Assembly (NCBI GenBank): GCA_047495785.1
Contig: JBLDXI010000009.1
Coordinates: forward strand, 1,116,001-1,180,000
Length of the DNA stretch: 64,000 bases
Source: Lepidodermella squamata
Taxonomy: Eukaryota; Gastrotricha
Direction of reading: 5' to 3'
The translations under genes were made by a program, and so were the position numbers. The notes below the pieces were generated by a model, which saw only the letters and a program-made list of their open reading frames with translations, was not told the DNA's origin and searched no databases. Below are positions 12,816 through 25,121 of the stretch, one piece after another. Each line of letters starts with the position of its first letter. Position 1 is the first letter of the stretch.

Positions 12816-15560
12816 ATATTGTCTACTTATTTTCTATTTGAGAAGAATTCCACGAACTAAGCCCGATCACTGTTGAAGAGATGAAGATTAAAACAGAGCG
12901 TTACACCTAGGTGTTCAACTCTTAATAACATGTTATCCAATTCATCAATTGAATATCCAGGACTCCATTCTCCATTGTAAAATCGAGTTATAAGTAATAA
13001 TTACCGTGTTTAGGAGCACAACGCAGAGGTGCTGTGGTGGAAACGCAACTGCAAGATTAATAGCAATTAAATAAGACAACAGATATTCGCATACATATGA
13101 GAGATAGCTTTAAATGTCAGTTGAGAGAATGACTTATCAAATGAGTAAGTAGTAAGTAGCCGCCAAGTGCAAGCGGGGCGGCAGGAGACCAGAAACAGAA
13201 GTTAGCTGTAGAGCGGGAAGATAACCACTATTAAATGCAAAGGATGAAACACGCGCGCCAGACGCGAAACGCAAGCTGCGGCTCTCGCTCAAGGCTCAAG
13301 GCTCAAGGCTCAGGTGGGAAGCGAAAAGGTAAAGCAGAGAGTCCCTTGAGCCTCGTGCGCTATGTGCGCCTGGTGATGGGAAGAAACTACAAAATTAAAA
13401 AAAATCACACTTTGCAAAATTATCAATATAATTAGTTTATATAAAAAAATCAATTGTATAAGGACAGTTGAGCGAGATAATACGTCGCAGGTTATTCCGA
13501 TTCTTCGAACCTCGAACGTCTAGTCGCAGACGCGAACGCTGTGGCTTCAAGTTGTAAGTTGCATTGCATACGTTAGTCCGGCTTTTTCAGCGTGAATACA
13601 TCAGCCCATGGATGATAGCTTAACAAGGAACTTTAATTTGTTTCTTTAATTAGTTTCCTGGCCGTTAGCGCTGGCTACCCGAGCGTCAAACGGATTGCGT
13701 GAGCCCAACAGCTCACGGCTCATGGCTCCGACCTCTTCAAGCAGTCACTCATTCTAACTTCTAGCTCGTCACCACAATTTGACATTTGTAGCTGTTAAAG
13801 ATCAGGCACATTATGACACCATCGGGATTGCGACTAGGCATTACCTGCATTAACCCGGTTTTGTCTTTGCGCCCAGCCCGCGCTCAGCAATGCAACCCTG
13901 ATGCCATCCCTGAGAGGTGGCATATATTGTTCGCCCGCGAGAAGCATACCTACCTACGCTGTTCGGGCGTGCCAAACCTAATATACCTATATTTGAACTT
14001 TCTTGAGCCGGCCATCGTGAAATTGCAATGCGCACTCACGCGTGTAATGCGCGTAGTCCAAAGATGACGCAATGGATACTGCTATCGGTGTCACCCAATG
14101 TAGATTTTTCATGGGGTAGTATTCCATCACATGCTTGCCAATTTCGATCGAGGCTACGATGACTGGGTCCATTGCATAACCGCAATAGGGCGTTTTATGT
14201 GCGATTTATCCATCGCATTCAAAGCCTGTCAAATTGTTCTCAAAACTCTATGAACGCTTTTTGCATTAATTAAAAATTTATTCATCAGAGGCATCTCAGA
14301 AAAATAGCAACGCAATGAAAACGCACGCACGAGTGAAAAATATTTGACGAGAATGACGAAATTTTATAAAAACCAAGTGAATTAGCTTTAAAATCGTCGA
14401 TACAGCAGAGAATCGCAAAAATACAGTGATATTCTCGATTTCAAAGTAAAATGAATTTACCGTCCTGGGGTTTGGGATGAAGGAGCTTTCACCTTAATCG
14501 CACGAGTGCTCACTCAAGCTGCAAATCACGATTGCGTTTCTCACTCGGAACAATAGTAGTGACAGGAGGCGCATCAAAATTAAGATGATTTGTATGACAC
14601 AACAATTCTTTGGAATATCTAACCTCTACCAAGCCATCTGTAACAGATGGAGGAAGCCGGTTAGTCTAAACCAATTCCAACTCAGACCAAAACCAATGAG
14701 ATGACGACAAGTTTATCTTCTGTTACGAATTAATGACAAAAATTCGGCTAATCGGTACATTCAAAATTTAGATATGAAATATTGTTGAGGTCAACAATTA
14801 CTTCACTGGCGGAAGGAAGTATGTAGTTAAAAAGCCACGTTTCTTTGAAGATAAATCTAATTCCTTGATCGGGTTGAAAACCTTTCCAAACTACACAAGG
14901 CAGATCAATACTTGAAATTTGCTATTCCGGTGCATCATTTTATTTTTCCATTCATAAAAAATATATTTAAAGGTTCATAAGGGCACAGCAAGACCTATTT
15001 AAATAGGTGTTTCGCAAACACGAGCTCATCTGCCGACTTCACTTCACGGAATAGTGAACAGAAACATGTTCATGAACATTTTCATGGTAATTGTGTGAAA
15101 TCTGCAAACAGGTAGATTCCTTATTCCAGGGTGGAGATGTTATGGAAACGTAAAACCAGAGATGGAGAATATAAAAATAACAGCAATGCCCCAGTACGAA
15201 CAAAGAGTTAGAACGAAGTTGAAAGAATACACACAAATATGTATACGTAAGAAAAATTAAAAAAGAAATGCGTACCGCTTTCATTCATTAGTACGTGAGA
15301 CAGTTCACTGCATACGCCGGTGCATCCGACATGTTACATCAAATATATGAAACTTTTCTGTATGCTTCAACCAACAAAAATAGGCGCTGCGAAATTACAA
15401 CAATGTATATAATTACACTAGATTTATATAAAGTCTCGCCTCCAGTAAGTGAAAGAATCAAAGCATGAAGAGGGCTGAAGGACATGAATCTTTTCAAAGT
15501 TTTTTCGATCATCGAAGACATAGTCACGGGCATTTAGTAAACTTTTTCGCTTCAGTTTGG
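12816..15560. other. Gene-free stretch between S6K and YPEL
   Basis: No coding exon or RNA gene was recognised in about 2.7 kb. Frames here are short, in mixed phase, and lack family motifs. The stretch probably holds the S6K promoter or 5' UTR and the YPEL 3' UTR. A small heptamer tandem repeat lies at 13288-13314. Confidence 0.4.
13288..13314. repeat. Short tandem repeat (CTCAAGG)3
   Basis: Three perfect CTCAAGG heptamers followed by a fourth, degenerate CTCAGG unit, within non-coding sequence. Confidence 0.8.
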
Positions 15561-16564
15561 TCAAGTCCAGCCATTATCTTTCACCATGTGTGCCAACTCG
15601 ATGATGTATTTCCCTTCCTTGTATTTTTGTGACGATTCAAAGGCATGTTCCTGGAGAAAAAAAACGGCAATGACATAATTCTTTTCAAGTCATCCAGATA
15701 TGGCAAATACGCTCGCCTAAAATTGGGCGCCTTAGCAAATCGAAATATTGCTCTAAAGCGATCAACCGCGAGACAGTAATAAGGACGGCAATAGATTATC
15801 GCTCAAAGCGCCACCCACGATCCTTTGTAGAAGCTTCACTCGATTATTTCGCTTTTTTATATGTGTGCATATATGCACTGCGCAATATCGATCGAGAAAT
15901 TGCCGCGCGACGCGCTACGAAGACGATAGGAGGCATTTCTTTCCAGGCATAAAACTGAAGTGCGCGACGCAGCCATGTTTTCTAATGCATGTATTTTCTT
16001 ATCGACAAACACCTATTGAACTTGAGTACGAAAACAGAGGTGTGTACCGGTCGCGACAATGAATCACCACAGAAAGATTTAGTTGAACTCACATATTTCC
16101 AACCAAGCACAGTCTTGCAGCAACCACAAAATATGTCTGAAACCGCATGCAGCCCCTGAAAATAAAGTTGAGGTCGGAAAAGTAGTCAAAAAATATAATT
16201 ACCGTTAAAAGTATCCTTTCCTCTGATGGACCGCAAGTAACGTTCACACTGAGATGAAAGATAAGCAAATCAATATATCAAATGTGAACTTTCGGCAGTT
16301 TTCTTACACAGAATTGAAAAGATAGGCCCGGCCTTGGCTGCCCTGGAAAGACTTCGAAATGAGTTCGTCGTGATTTGCGAGGTGGGCCCTACAGTGGGAG
16401 CAGCTGTAGGTGCGAAGAGGTGGCGCATCGGGAGTTTTCGGCGACGTCGACGAGGACGTGGCCAGACTGCATCCAGCAGGCATTGCGGCGTTTGTGGTCG
16501 GTAAATACTCGTGCCAAGTTTTGACCATTCTACCGGCGGTCACCGTCGAAGCCGTAGATGGCAT
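15561..16564 (-). CDS. YPEL: Yippee-like zinc-binding protein
   Basis: Four exons join in frame: 16564-16308, 16248-16203, 16155-16093 and 15650-15561. The spliced product is 151 residues from the first Met, or about 139 from an internal [10 protein letters not shown] that aligns with the usual YPEL start. The Yippee domain is essentially complete: [61 protein letters not shown] and [18 protein letters not shown]. The two zinc CxxC pairs are separated by exactly 52 residues, the family signature. YPEL proteins are small, extremely conserved nuclear or centrosomal proteins, and some serve as GID/CTLH ubiquitin-ligase substrate adaptors. An oddity is an insert of about 25 residues (Ser/Thr/Pro/Ala-rich) between the N-terminal YLP and the first CxxC. 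The last three exons are short and easily missed. Confidence 0.95.
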
Positions 16565-19500
16565 CCGAAGTAGAAACCAGTTATTTTCATAAAAATATCC
16601 AGCAGTCCTCGGCTAAGGCACTGCTTGTGGACAGCTGTGGGCGACAGTATCTTCTAGCTTTGCGTGAGCTCGTTCGAAGATTGAGGGCGCGGAGTGAATA
16701 CAAAAATATAGCTATTTCTCTCTCGCTCTCTTTAATATAAAAGCGGCTAAATTCAGAATAAGAAACGATGAATGCAATGACTTGTGTTGTCACTAGACAG
16801 GGAGGGGTGTTGTCCCTTGCGGCAAAAACAAAGAAATAACACATGCGAAGCATATCACACGAAAACGCGAATCAAACCATCTGTCAAGAACTGCTGCATC
16901 TGGTCGGCGACAACGCGCAAACACAACGAGCGCCTCTTATTACAGTATTCTGTAGCTTTTCGCATTGATAGGCCAAACTAACGCAAACACACACCTTTGT
17001 GACGTCGATAGCGCACTGACGAGAGGCCGGTCGGACTGAGTAATGAGGAACTCGGAAGGAATTCATTCGTGAGCTGCCGAATGTGCATTAACTGTAAGAA
17101 GCAGCTCGGAATCTTTTGCTGCCGCCCGACACATGGCGCGCCGCGTGGACAAAACATCAGCGCCAGGCATAAACAAGTCGCAGCCACCAAGACGACGTAT
17201 GCGAGCTATCATAGCGCGACTGCAGATTGAAACAAGTAAGCCAAGCGCTGCTATCTGAGGTCACGAATGTGCGCGCCGACGAGCAGCGAAACAAGTCACA
17301 CACGCGTAAACAACGCTTGATAAAAACGTGGTTTCTGGGCACATTAATGTCATATTGATTAAAAAAGAACTCGCCAGCTGCTGGCTTTTCACGCGGAAAG
17401 CGACCCAGCAAGGAGCTTTAGGTTAGTTAGCGAAGCCCATCAAGTAAAGGAAAACCTCGGCGCTCGCCATCATCATAATCATCATCAAGTAGGGCGAAAG
17501 GGGAAGTGCAGAAACCTGAAGCAGGTGGCAGTTTTACGGAGGTGTATCGCGTAATAAAATGAGCGCAGTGATTGATTAAACACAGCGCATAATTTGAATA
17601 ATATATCACGAACACAAAGCGTATTCAGTGTTTAGTTGATTCGTCGCTGTGGTGCTGTAATATCGACTTTCAGCTGCAGCGCGCATTCGTTCAGGCTGAT
17701 ACAGGCTGGTACGAAGTACAACACGATAAGTCATGATAGGCAACATGGGCAATAATGACTCAAAGAAACAGCGAGCACAATAAACAACAACAACAAAAGC
17801 AGCTCGTTTAGGCAATGATGATTTGACAGCGTAGCTGGAGAAGGCTGAAAAGTTAGTGCGTAAACTACGGTAGCTTACTTCGCATCGCATTGGCATCATC
17901 ATCATCATGTGGTTTATCATAAATCAGCTACTAAATATAACTTTTATTCCAGGTAAAAAGCTGACGTAAATATACTATATTATGTAAAGTGTAGTCAACA
18001 ACACCTTGCTAATTTACCGATAAGTAGCACCAAATAGCAAGAAGTTCGAAAGCGAGCGTAATGTAGGCCCCGCCTGAATGCGCAATAATATTGTATATCT
18101 ATGCGATTCGCCTGAAGGAAGCGGCGTCGAGCAAGAAAACATTTCCTGCCCACAGCGATGATTCCACATGTTTATATGTCCATAATAGCATTAAAGACGC
18201 TTTCAGACTGCATTTACACAGAAAAAATGAATACATCGCTTGAGCTTGTCTGGTCTATTGAGTTATTTCCAGCTCAATCGGCTCAGCTAAAGCACTGGAA
18301 TTATTCGACAGCGTTATCGTTACGCTGGCTAGGTTAATACCAATCAATCATCAGCGGGTTGAAAATAATATTATGGCCTTTCTCCTCTACTCTATGAACA
18401 CGGAGAAATCGCAGATATAGGGGCCAATAAAAAGATAATACAGCATATCATTATTTCGCGAGGTAATAATATGATGTGAAGTCTTACTACGAAAAAGCAT
18501 TGTAGTTTGCACCGAAAACCTCAATAGGTACCGCTGCGCCTAATACGATACATTTACATTAGAAAGCTAACAATAACGATGGCTTGGCAATGAAAACATG
18601 CGCCCCTGAGTACTTTCAACGGCTTTTTATGAGCGAAATGACCGATGGTCATCTTCGGCACGCGGCGTTTGTATGCAAATAGGCAGAATACAAAATATAT
18701 AAGTAAAAATTCTTGTGCAGTCAATTTCAATCTGTCACATAAGTAGTGAGTTCTAAGATGTATGCAAACGCAAAATGACCCACGCATGATACAATATAAA
18801 ACATCTTAAAAATAAATTGCAGTGCCCGAAAATAGCTCAAGAAAATACGCGGAGACTATTGCTGACAATTCCTAGATCGTAATTACACCTCATGATTTCA
18901 ATGATGAGCAAATGATAAATACCTATTTTTACGCAATCTAAATATGGATAAAAATCGGGTTTAATGGCGAGAGCAAGGACGGGATTTCGTGGCCAATACA
19001 TTTTGTTAATATCCAGAGCAGCGGTAGTTGCTCTAAGGAAATTTTCTCAGCTTTGCCAATTTCATAACCAAATACTACGCTTCCTCATGTCGCAGATAAT
19101 GCATTCTGCAGCTAACTCAATAATGTGTACACGGAGCTCCTCTAATGCGCATTTCACATCCATTAATAACATGAGGCGAGCGGCCGCGTGAAACAGCCTT
19201 TGCGATTTCCCTATTTGCAACTAAGGCAATAGCGGCCGCGAGGCGATGTCATATTACTCGAATATTAAATAGCATGCTATCGATTATTTTTTCATCATCC
19301 GAGGGCGCGTTTAGTGACAAAAGAGGCCGCAGAACGCAGAACTAAATCGGTTGTACTGCAAACGAGGTACTGCTCTATATCCATTTAAAATGTCCGTGTA
19401 AAAACATTCATGGACACAAAGTGGATTGTCTTAGCGACTCTATTGCGTAAATAAGATTATTGATAACTTAACTCCCAACTTCAACAATATTGCATTGTGA

Positions 19501-21014
19501 TCATGATCAGGATTTAACCAGTTCGAGTCATGATCAGGATTTAACCAGTTCGAGTAAGTCACATATACCGCGAAGTGTTAAAGCATAAATATCACATTTA
19601 ACAAAAAGTGTTAACAGTATAACTGCACGCCCGAAAAATAAAAAAAACCACTATCATGGAAACTCAGTAAATGTTTTAATCAAGACCTACTACAAGAACC
19701 GAGATTTTCTCGACATCTATTCATCGAGTATCAAGTAAGGAGTAAGGAAAGAGCTTCCACTAGTCATTCCACTTCGTACAAGATATGCATTTCAACTAAT
19801 AAGATAAATTAAGAAATAAAGTTGTGCTTATAGCTGCTATCGTAATTCAAGGACTTGATGGTTGTAAACTCAAAGTGATATCCCAGAGATTAGGATGGCA
19901 TCTTCAGAATCTCGAAGCCGCTGTCAGTTTCTAGTTGCCAGTTAAACCCAGTCTTCTGTCGATAGAGTCCAAGCAGACTCCCAGGGAGAACTAATTTTTA
20001 AGCAGACTTCAGTAGGAATTTCTGGGGTGCCCCTCGTTGGATAATTTTTGTCCTGGAGGCAGTTTGTAATCATTGTTGATCGATCAGACAACTTAAATAC
20101 CATGCAAATGCAGAAAGCTCCTCACATACTGTAAGTATACCATTAGTTACTAGATACACTCCATCAGATGGAATGCGCAAGAAATAGCTCTGTTGGAAGC
20201 GATATTCGGGTCGCATTATTCTCTGTATTCGATTCGATTTCACGCTGTACGAGGACTCCATTAGATAAGTTTAGGGTCAGGGGCTAGAGGAAACAATAAA
20301 GAGAGACAGATAGAGAGAGCGCATTCCTGCCAACGAAATTGAAGCAGGCTATTATTGGCTATAATTGGAAACTGTTGCATTAAGAAGGAAATATATCAAA
20401 GGTCGATCCAAGGTAAATCGTAAAACCAACCAACTAACTGCAAGCCAATCGACGATAAACAATAAATCTCACCCGCAATAGGTTCCAAGTGATAGAATAG
20501 ACTCAAATCTCAAATACTAGGGATGTGTTGAAGATATTGATGTTTGATCCATGCATCATGCATGAGATCAAATTAAAATCCTTTCCTTTCTAGTTCCTCA
20601 CCTTTCAACAGAGGAAGACATTCACGACAAAACAGCGAAGTACATGAATCGGTGAAACCAAGACATCAAAGAATTCAAGATTTGCGGTACATCTTGAGTA
20701 GTTGAACTCAAGCCAGAAAAAAACCCACTAAAAAAAGAAGAAAGAACTAAGCCAAAAAAGGTCATGTCACGTGATATAAAAGTGGAAATTAATATTAATT
20801 TTCTCTAGTTGATGGAAATTCCGCCACACAAAAATTTATTAAATAAAAGTGAAAATTCTCACACAGATAGTGCGCGAAATTCAAAAGCTCATTCTCAAGT
20901 TTGGCGCATATCCAAGTCTACGCCGCAGTCAGACGTCCACAACGAGTCTCAACAATCTCTCACGCCATCTTTCTGGAAATCAAAATCTTTAGAGGGCCGA
21001 ATATTAGTCGAATG
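16565..21014. other. Long gene-free stretch upstream of YPEL
   Basis: About 4.4 kb with no recognised exon or RNA gene, which is unusual in a window where most gaps are under 1.5 kb. It holds a 27-bp tandem duplication (19501-19554), short CAT, CAA and CT runs (near 17468, 17786, 16720 and 20302), and one weak + frame at 20809-21018. That frame is hydrophilic, about 69 codons and of unknown family, and I do not consider it a confident gene. The stretch may contain YPEL regulatory DNA or non-coding 5' exons. Confidence 0.4.
19501..19554. repeat. Perfect 27-bp tandem duplication
   Basis: A 27-bp unit starting TCATGATCAGG and ending CCAGTTCGAG occurs twice without a gap (19501-19527 and 19528-19554). 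The unit begins with the palindrome TCATGA/TGATCA. Confidence 0.95.
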
Positions 21015-21996
21015 CTAAATTACCGTAATTTGGAACCAACAGGGGTGGTCATTATCTGACAGCGGGTTTACTGGTTTCAGGAGTTTCGCCGTTCTAACCT
21101 TTTCATCCAACTTACTCGCAGAATTCGAAGGCATTTGCACGCCGTCTGCCCGCCCAATAGCGATCTGCAGAGCTGGAACACATGCCCATGCTTTACCCAG
21201 GGACGGTATTTCTATTGATTTTTCATTAGACGAGCTTATCTTAGCCGTCATTTGATTAGTCACGACGACCTGAAATCATTCCATCAGCTAAAAAAGACTA
21301 AGAAAAGAGTAAATTTACAGCTAGCGTATGCCGAGCCGCGAGTGCAGTCAATTTCGCACCGATATGGGCGAGAAACTCCGATCTAAATGAATAATCCTCA
21401 AATTCGTTGCGTAATGGCGCTGCCAGGCTATCCACTACCACCAGCTTTACCTGGAATTATGAGGATGCCTTTCAATTCATAATAAATACAGCATTTGCCA
21501 ACTCACATCAGGCTTAGCAGTTATAAAATTATCTAAAGATGATATGACTTGCAGCAACTGAGCTGGGTCAATGATTCGATGATAGTAGATGTGAGACAGC
21601 ACAGTTTCTGAGGAGAACGATTGAGAAGAGCCAAATTGGTAATGAGTGCACAGTGAATCTGCCATGTCGACTATTCTTGAAGGAACGAAAGTGCACTCCG
21701 AATCGAGATAAACAGCGTCACCGCCGATACCACCGACATCTCGTGGTAACTGGACATTGACGCAAGCCTGGAAACTAAGGCAGAGGTAATGCATCCACTT
21801 GATGATACGACGTAATAATCTACCAAAGCTGGGTCTTTCCACATCCGGCACCGCCAGCTACTTCAGTAACATGGCCAAGTGGGAAACCGCCACCAATGAG
21901 CCGATCTAAAGACGAGCTGCAGGTGCTCAAGTTGACAGGCAATTTACTCGACGCAAGATCAACCATAAGATCCCAAGCAGATTTGGAACTTTCCAT
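21015..21996 (-). CDS. RAD51C: RAD51 paralogue, RAD51C-like, 275 aa, lacking the N-terminal domain
   Basis: Four exons (21996-21824, 21774-21507, 21450-21319, 21269-21015) give 275 residues. Features in order: the entry motif STCSSSLDRLIGGGFPLG, Walker A GGAGCGKTQ, an acidic AVYLDSE strand, the RAD51C-typical LSHIYYHRIID, Walker B KLVVVDSLAAPLR, and the L2-like TNQMTAKI followed by LGKAWA. RAD51C works in the BCDX2 and CX3 paralogue complexes that assist RAD51 filaments in homologous recombination. Compared with about 376 residues in vertebrates, the helix-hairpin-helix N-terminal domain (about 100 residues) is absent. The upstream VRK gene ends only 127 nt before this ATG, leaving no room for it. 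An acceptor-like TTGTTTTAG lies at 22013-22021, just upstream of the start. The ATPase core looks intact. Confidence 0.9.
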
Positions 21997-22059
21997 TTAA
22001 ACGCTGATTGATCTAAAACAATTTTTCAGTTAATAAAAATATTTAAGAATATTTTACGT

Positions 22060-22065
22060 TTTATT
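22060..22065 (-). terminator. Candidate polyadenylation signal for VRK
   Basis: AATAAA on the minus strand, about 60 nt past the VRK stop and about 65 nt before the RAD51C start codon. The two closely spaced genes can therefore have separate 3' and 5' ends. Confidence 0.45.
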
Positions 22066-22123
22066 TGTAAACAATAGCTTGCTGAAAATGATAACAAAAT
22101 CAGAACACATCACAGGTGTCCAC

Positions 22124-23779
22124 TCAATACTTGGGTAGCATCGCGCGTTTTCCGCGGACAGGCTGCTTTCTAACTGGAGACTCGATTTCCTCTTCCTCGG
22201 ATGACGAAGGCAATACATCTGGAAGCGCTGTTTTGTACAAAATGCTTCTATCGTCTTCGTCGTCAGAAAATTCATATAAATCTTGATTTCTAGAGACACA
22301 CGGTTTTACAGCAATAGGAGTCTTTGGCTTGACTGATGATTTAGGAACAGCAGCTGAAATCGCCGGACTTGCATGCTTCCGCTTTAGGTCACTGTGAATA
22401 GCCTCTTTGGCGACAGAGCTATTGGCAATGGTTGCTTTAGACTCAGATGTAGAAGTTTCCAGTCGACGAGATCGAACAGCTACGGCGAGTGGCCCATGGT
22501 TTGGCAAGTAGTTATGCTTCACCACGGCAGATGCCGTTGAAGAAACACGGCTGGTTTCATGGCCGTTAACTGTTTCGCACAGATCAACTTTGGCTCGGAC
22601 ACGGGGTGAAGCAACAGATTTGGCTTTCTCAATTTTCTTCGGCTGTAAGACGAAAGGTTGGTTTTGTTTAGCCTTCATCTTCGCGAGTCCACTCTAAAAA
22701 TCAGGAAGAAAATGAGAGAATAAATAGCCAAGTCAATATCGCTTACCGTAAACACTTTTTTAATCGCGGTATAATCAGGCGTGGCCTCGTATGGCATGCG
22801 CTTTACAATAGCGAAAAAGTCCGCAATCTCGGATGGACATTCGGGGAAGAAATCTGTCAATGACTTCGGAAGCTTGTCAAAAAATGAGTGCTTTGCGGAG
22901 CTGACTGAGTCAGGATTTGACAACAGACCACCCCATGGCAAGGAGCCTCGAGTCCAATGAATCAAACAATACGCCAAAATTTCCAAATCTCCTCGTCGGG
23001 ATGGTGGGGCGCCACAGTGAGCCTCCCTACTAGTGTACTCAACAGTTCCATTGTGTTTCAATTTTTTGTCTTCCTTGTAAGCTAGACGTGAGATTATATG
23101 ATCATCATAAATTCTGCTCATCTTCCATTTCAAGACTCTTACCTATTGGGATTTTAGCCGCCAAACCGAAGTCGCACAAATAAATGCTTTGGGTCTCTGA
23201 ACTTCCGTATCCGAAAATAATGTTAGATCCCTTCACGTCGGCATGGACATAGCCGTGGGTATGGATAAACTCCAGAGCTTCCAGAATTTCAAGTGAAATT
23301 TGGTAGGTCAGCATATTAGGAAGATGCCATTCAAATTCGCCAAGTATTTCCTCCAAATTTCTACCCAGACGCTGCATTATAACAAACCTTGGAAAATCCA
23401 TAAATTATATTATTGAAAGCTATCAAGATATTAGCAGTTACCGGTAAATTCCGTCATCGGTAACGCCAAAGGAATAAAATTCTGGCAGAGGAACGTATGC
23501 CAAATTACGCTGTTTCGCCCAGGTGGAAAGCATTTCTTTTTTCAAACAGCGAACAGCGAAATTCTGTTCGCAAAACAGTGGACCACTTTCAAGATGCTCC
23601 ATTTTCACCACCGCAACTTCGCCACTTTCTTTACAAGAAGCTTCGTAGATGCGACCAAAGCCACCAGTTCCGATTTGCTTTAGCAGGACCCAAGTTTTCT
23701 TCTTATTTTTGTCGAGAAGGATATGACCTTTTGGTAGAATTGGTGGCAGTTTAACTACCGGCGCTTTCTTGGGTGGCAT
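22124..23779 (-). CDS. VRK1: Vaccinia-related kinase (VRK1-like Ser/Thr kinase), 495 aa
   Basis: Four exons (23779-23442, 23387-23143, 23081-22747, 22693-22124) give 495 residues. The kinase domain has [17 protein letters not shown], the CK1/VRK-type catalytic loop [18 protein letters not shown], and the VRK-specific [29 protein letters not shown]. The C-terminal tail (about 190 residues) is basic and Ser-rich, ending in acidic SDDEDD and SSSEEEE patches with [10 protein letters not shown], as expected for a nuclear, chromatin-associated VRK. Family members phosphorylate BAF, histone H3 and p53 and control nuclear envelope dynamics. All catalytic residues are present, arguing for VRK1/VRK2 type rather than the pseudokinase VRK3. 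The name 'vaccinia-related' reflects homology only; this is a cellular gene. The stop lies 127 nt before the RAD51C start on the same strand. Confidence 0.94.
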
Positions 23780-25121
23780 TTCTGAGTTTACGTAAATATG
23801 CTAAACAATCAAGGATCTAAATCGGACAACAAGGTATAACGTCATTGAAAGTTTAATCGAGAATTGTCTTCCCGCAACCCGCAACCCATAACCCATTCCC
23901 CATTATACGCAATGTATCTACTCATTTAGTTATACTGTATGACGAAATCGTTAACGATTTGGGACTATTGGGATTTGGGCGATAAACGACACAGTCGAAA
24001 GCTGGTATGGTTGACGGCCATGCATAGTGAAAAATAAAATGAGGGAACGGCAATGTCAAAATTGTGACCCTCAAACTAGGACCCTGTACCATCCCAGTTT
24101 TCTTAAGCTACATCCGCCACTGCGACGAGCGCTCTCTAATTCGGCTTATTATAAAGCACCATTGATCATTGATGTACCTAGCTATAATTAAACAATATCC
24201 AAGTTCATCCGGTTTATTCGCAAACAATATTCAAGTTTTAATGTCACAGGAATTAACCACGAGGTGAAATCTTCAAGCCACTACAATGCATTTTGCCTAA
24301 TTATGTGAAATCTTCAATCTTAATTCTGGTTTACCACGCTCCAAGCTCCAAAATCATCTTTCACGAGGCTGTACATTAAACCGTAAAAAAATAGAGACAA
24401 TTCGGAATTAGGAGCAATAAGAACTTACTGTTATTGCTCCTCTCTGTTAGAAATAGTAGATACATCGTAAATCGTAGCTTCCCTACCTCATACAAACCGC
24501 AAAAACAATCAAACATAATCTCGCAACCAAAATCCACGTTGCGATATTTTATCAGTTGATTTAAAAAATTGCGCCATTACATGTGAAGGTTAATAACTTT
24601 TTTAGTCAGCCTGCGTCATAATATAAAATATCATTAACATTTAGAATTTGTTATATAGTGCATTGGTCGATGCGGTACATTGATGTATTATATGACAAAA
24701 TCAAATAACAATAAGAGAGTTACCGCTTTTTTTAAATGAGACTTATGGATTTTTCTCACCGCTCATCACCGCATCTATCGAATAGGCTTGAGCATTGGCC
24801 AGTGATCGGGGTTGTTAATTGTTAAGTGCTTGCTGAAATCAAAGTTTTAATCAGGCCGACCATTTATTGGCCTTTACCCACTGGCAAAAAATCTTGCCCC
24901 GTGAACCCGATTTAAGGCATTTCCAGGCTAGTTCTGGCAACTAATCCTTACAAATAGCGTTCGAAAAAGCTCGCTTTGTTTGCATAGAGGTTGTAATGTG
25001 ATTTTTCTGCAACAGCAGCTTTTTAAGTATCCCAAGCCACATATACATTATTACCCTGGCGCCGTCCCTGACGTTTTACCTGATAGTAACATTTTATAAT
25101 CTATGTAGGTTTTCTCTTACA
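23780..25121. other. Divergent intergenic region between VRK and CD2BP2
   Basis: No exon or RNA gene recognised. It should contain both promoters. A perfect 11-bp inverted repeat occurs at 24410-24441, and a short ACCCGCAACCCGCAAC direct repeat lies near 23877-23892. Confidence 0.45.
24410..24441. repeat. Perfect inverted repeat, 11-bp arms, 10-nt loop
   Basis: AGGAGCAATAA (24410-24420) and TTATTGCTCCT (24431-24441) are exact reverse complements around a 10-nt spacer, so the region can form a hairpin in either strand. There is no T-run consistent with a pol III terminator and no longer precursor-like stem. Confidence 0.85.

Noticed and set aside
20809-21018. 69-codon + frame as a small gene
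   Set aside because: It has no recognisable motif, promoter or splice partner, and a frame of this length is common in the non-coding parts of this window.
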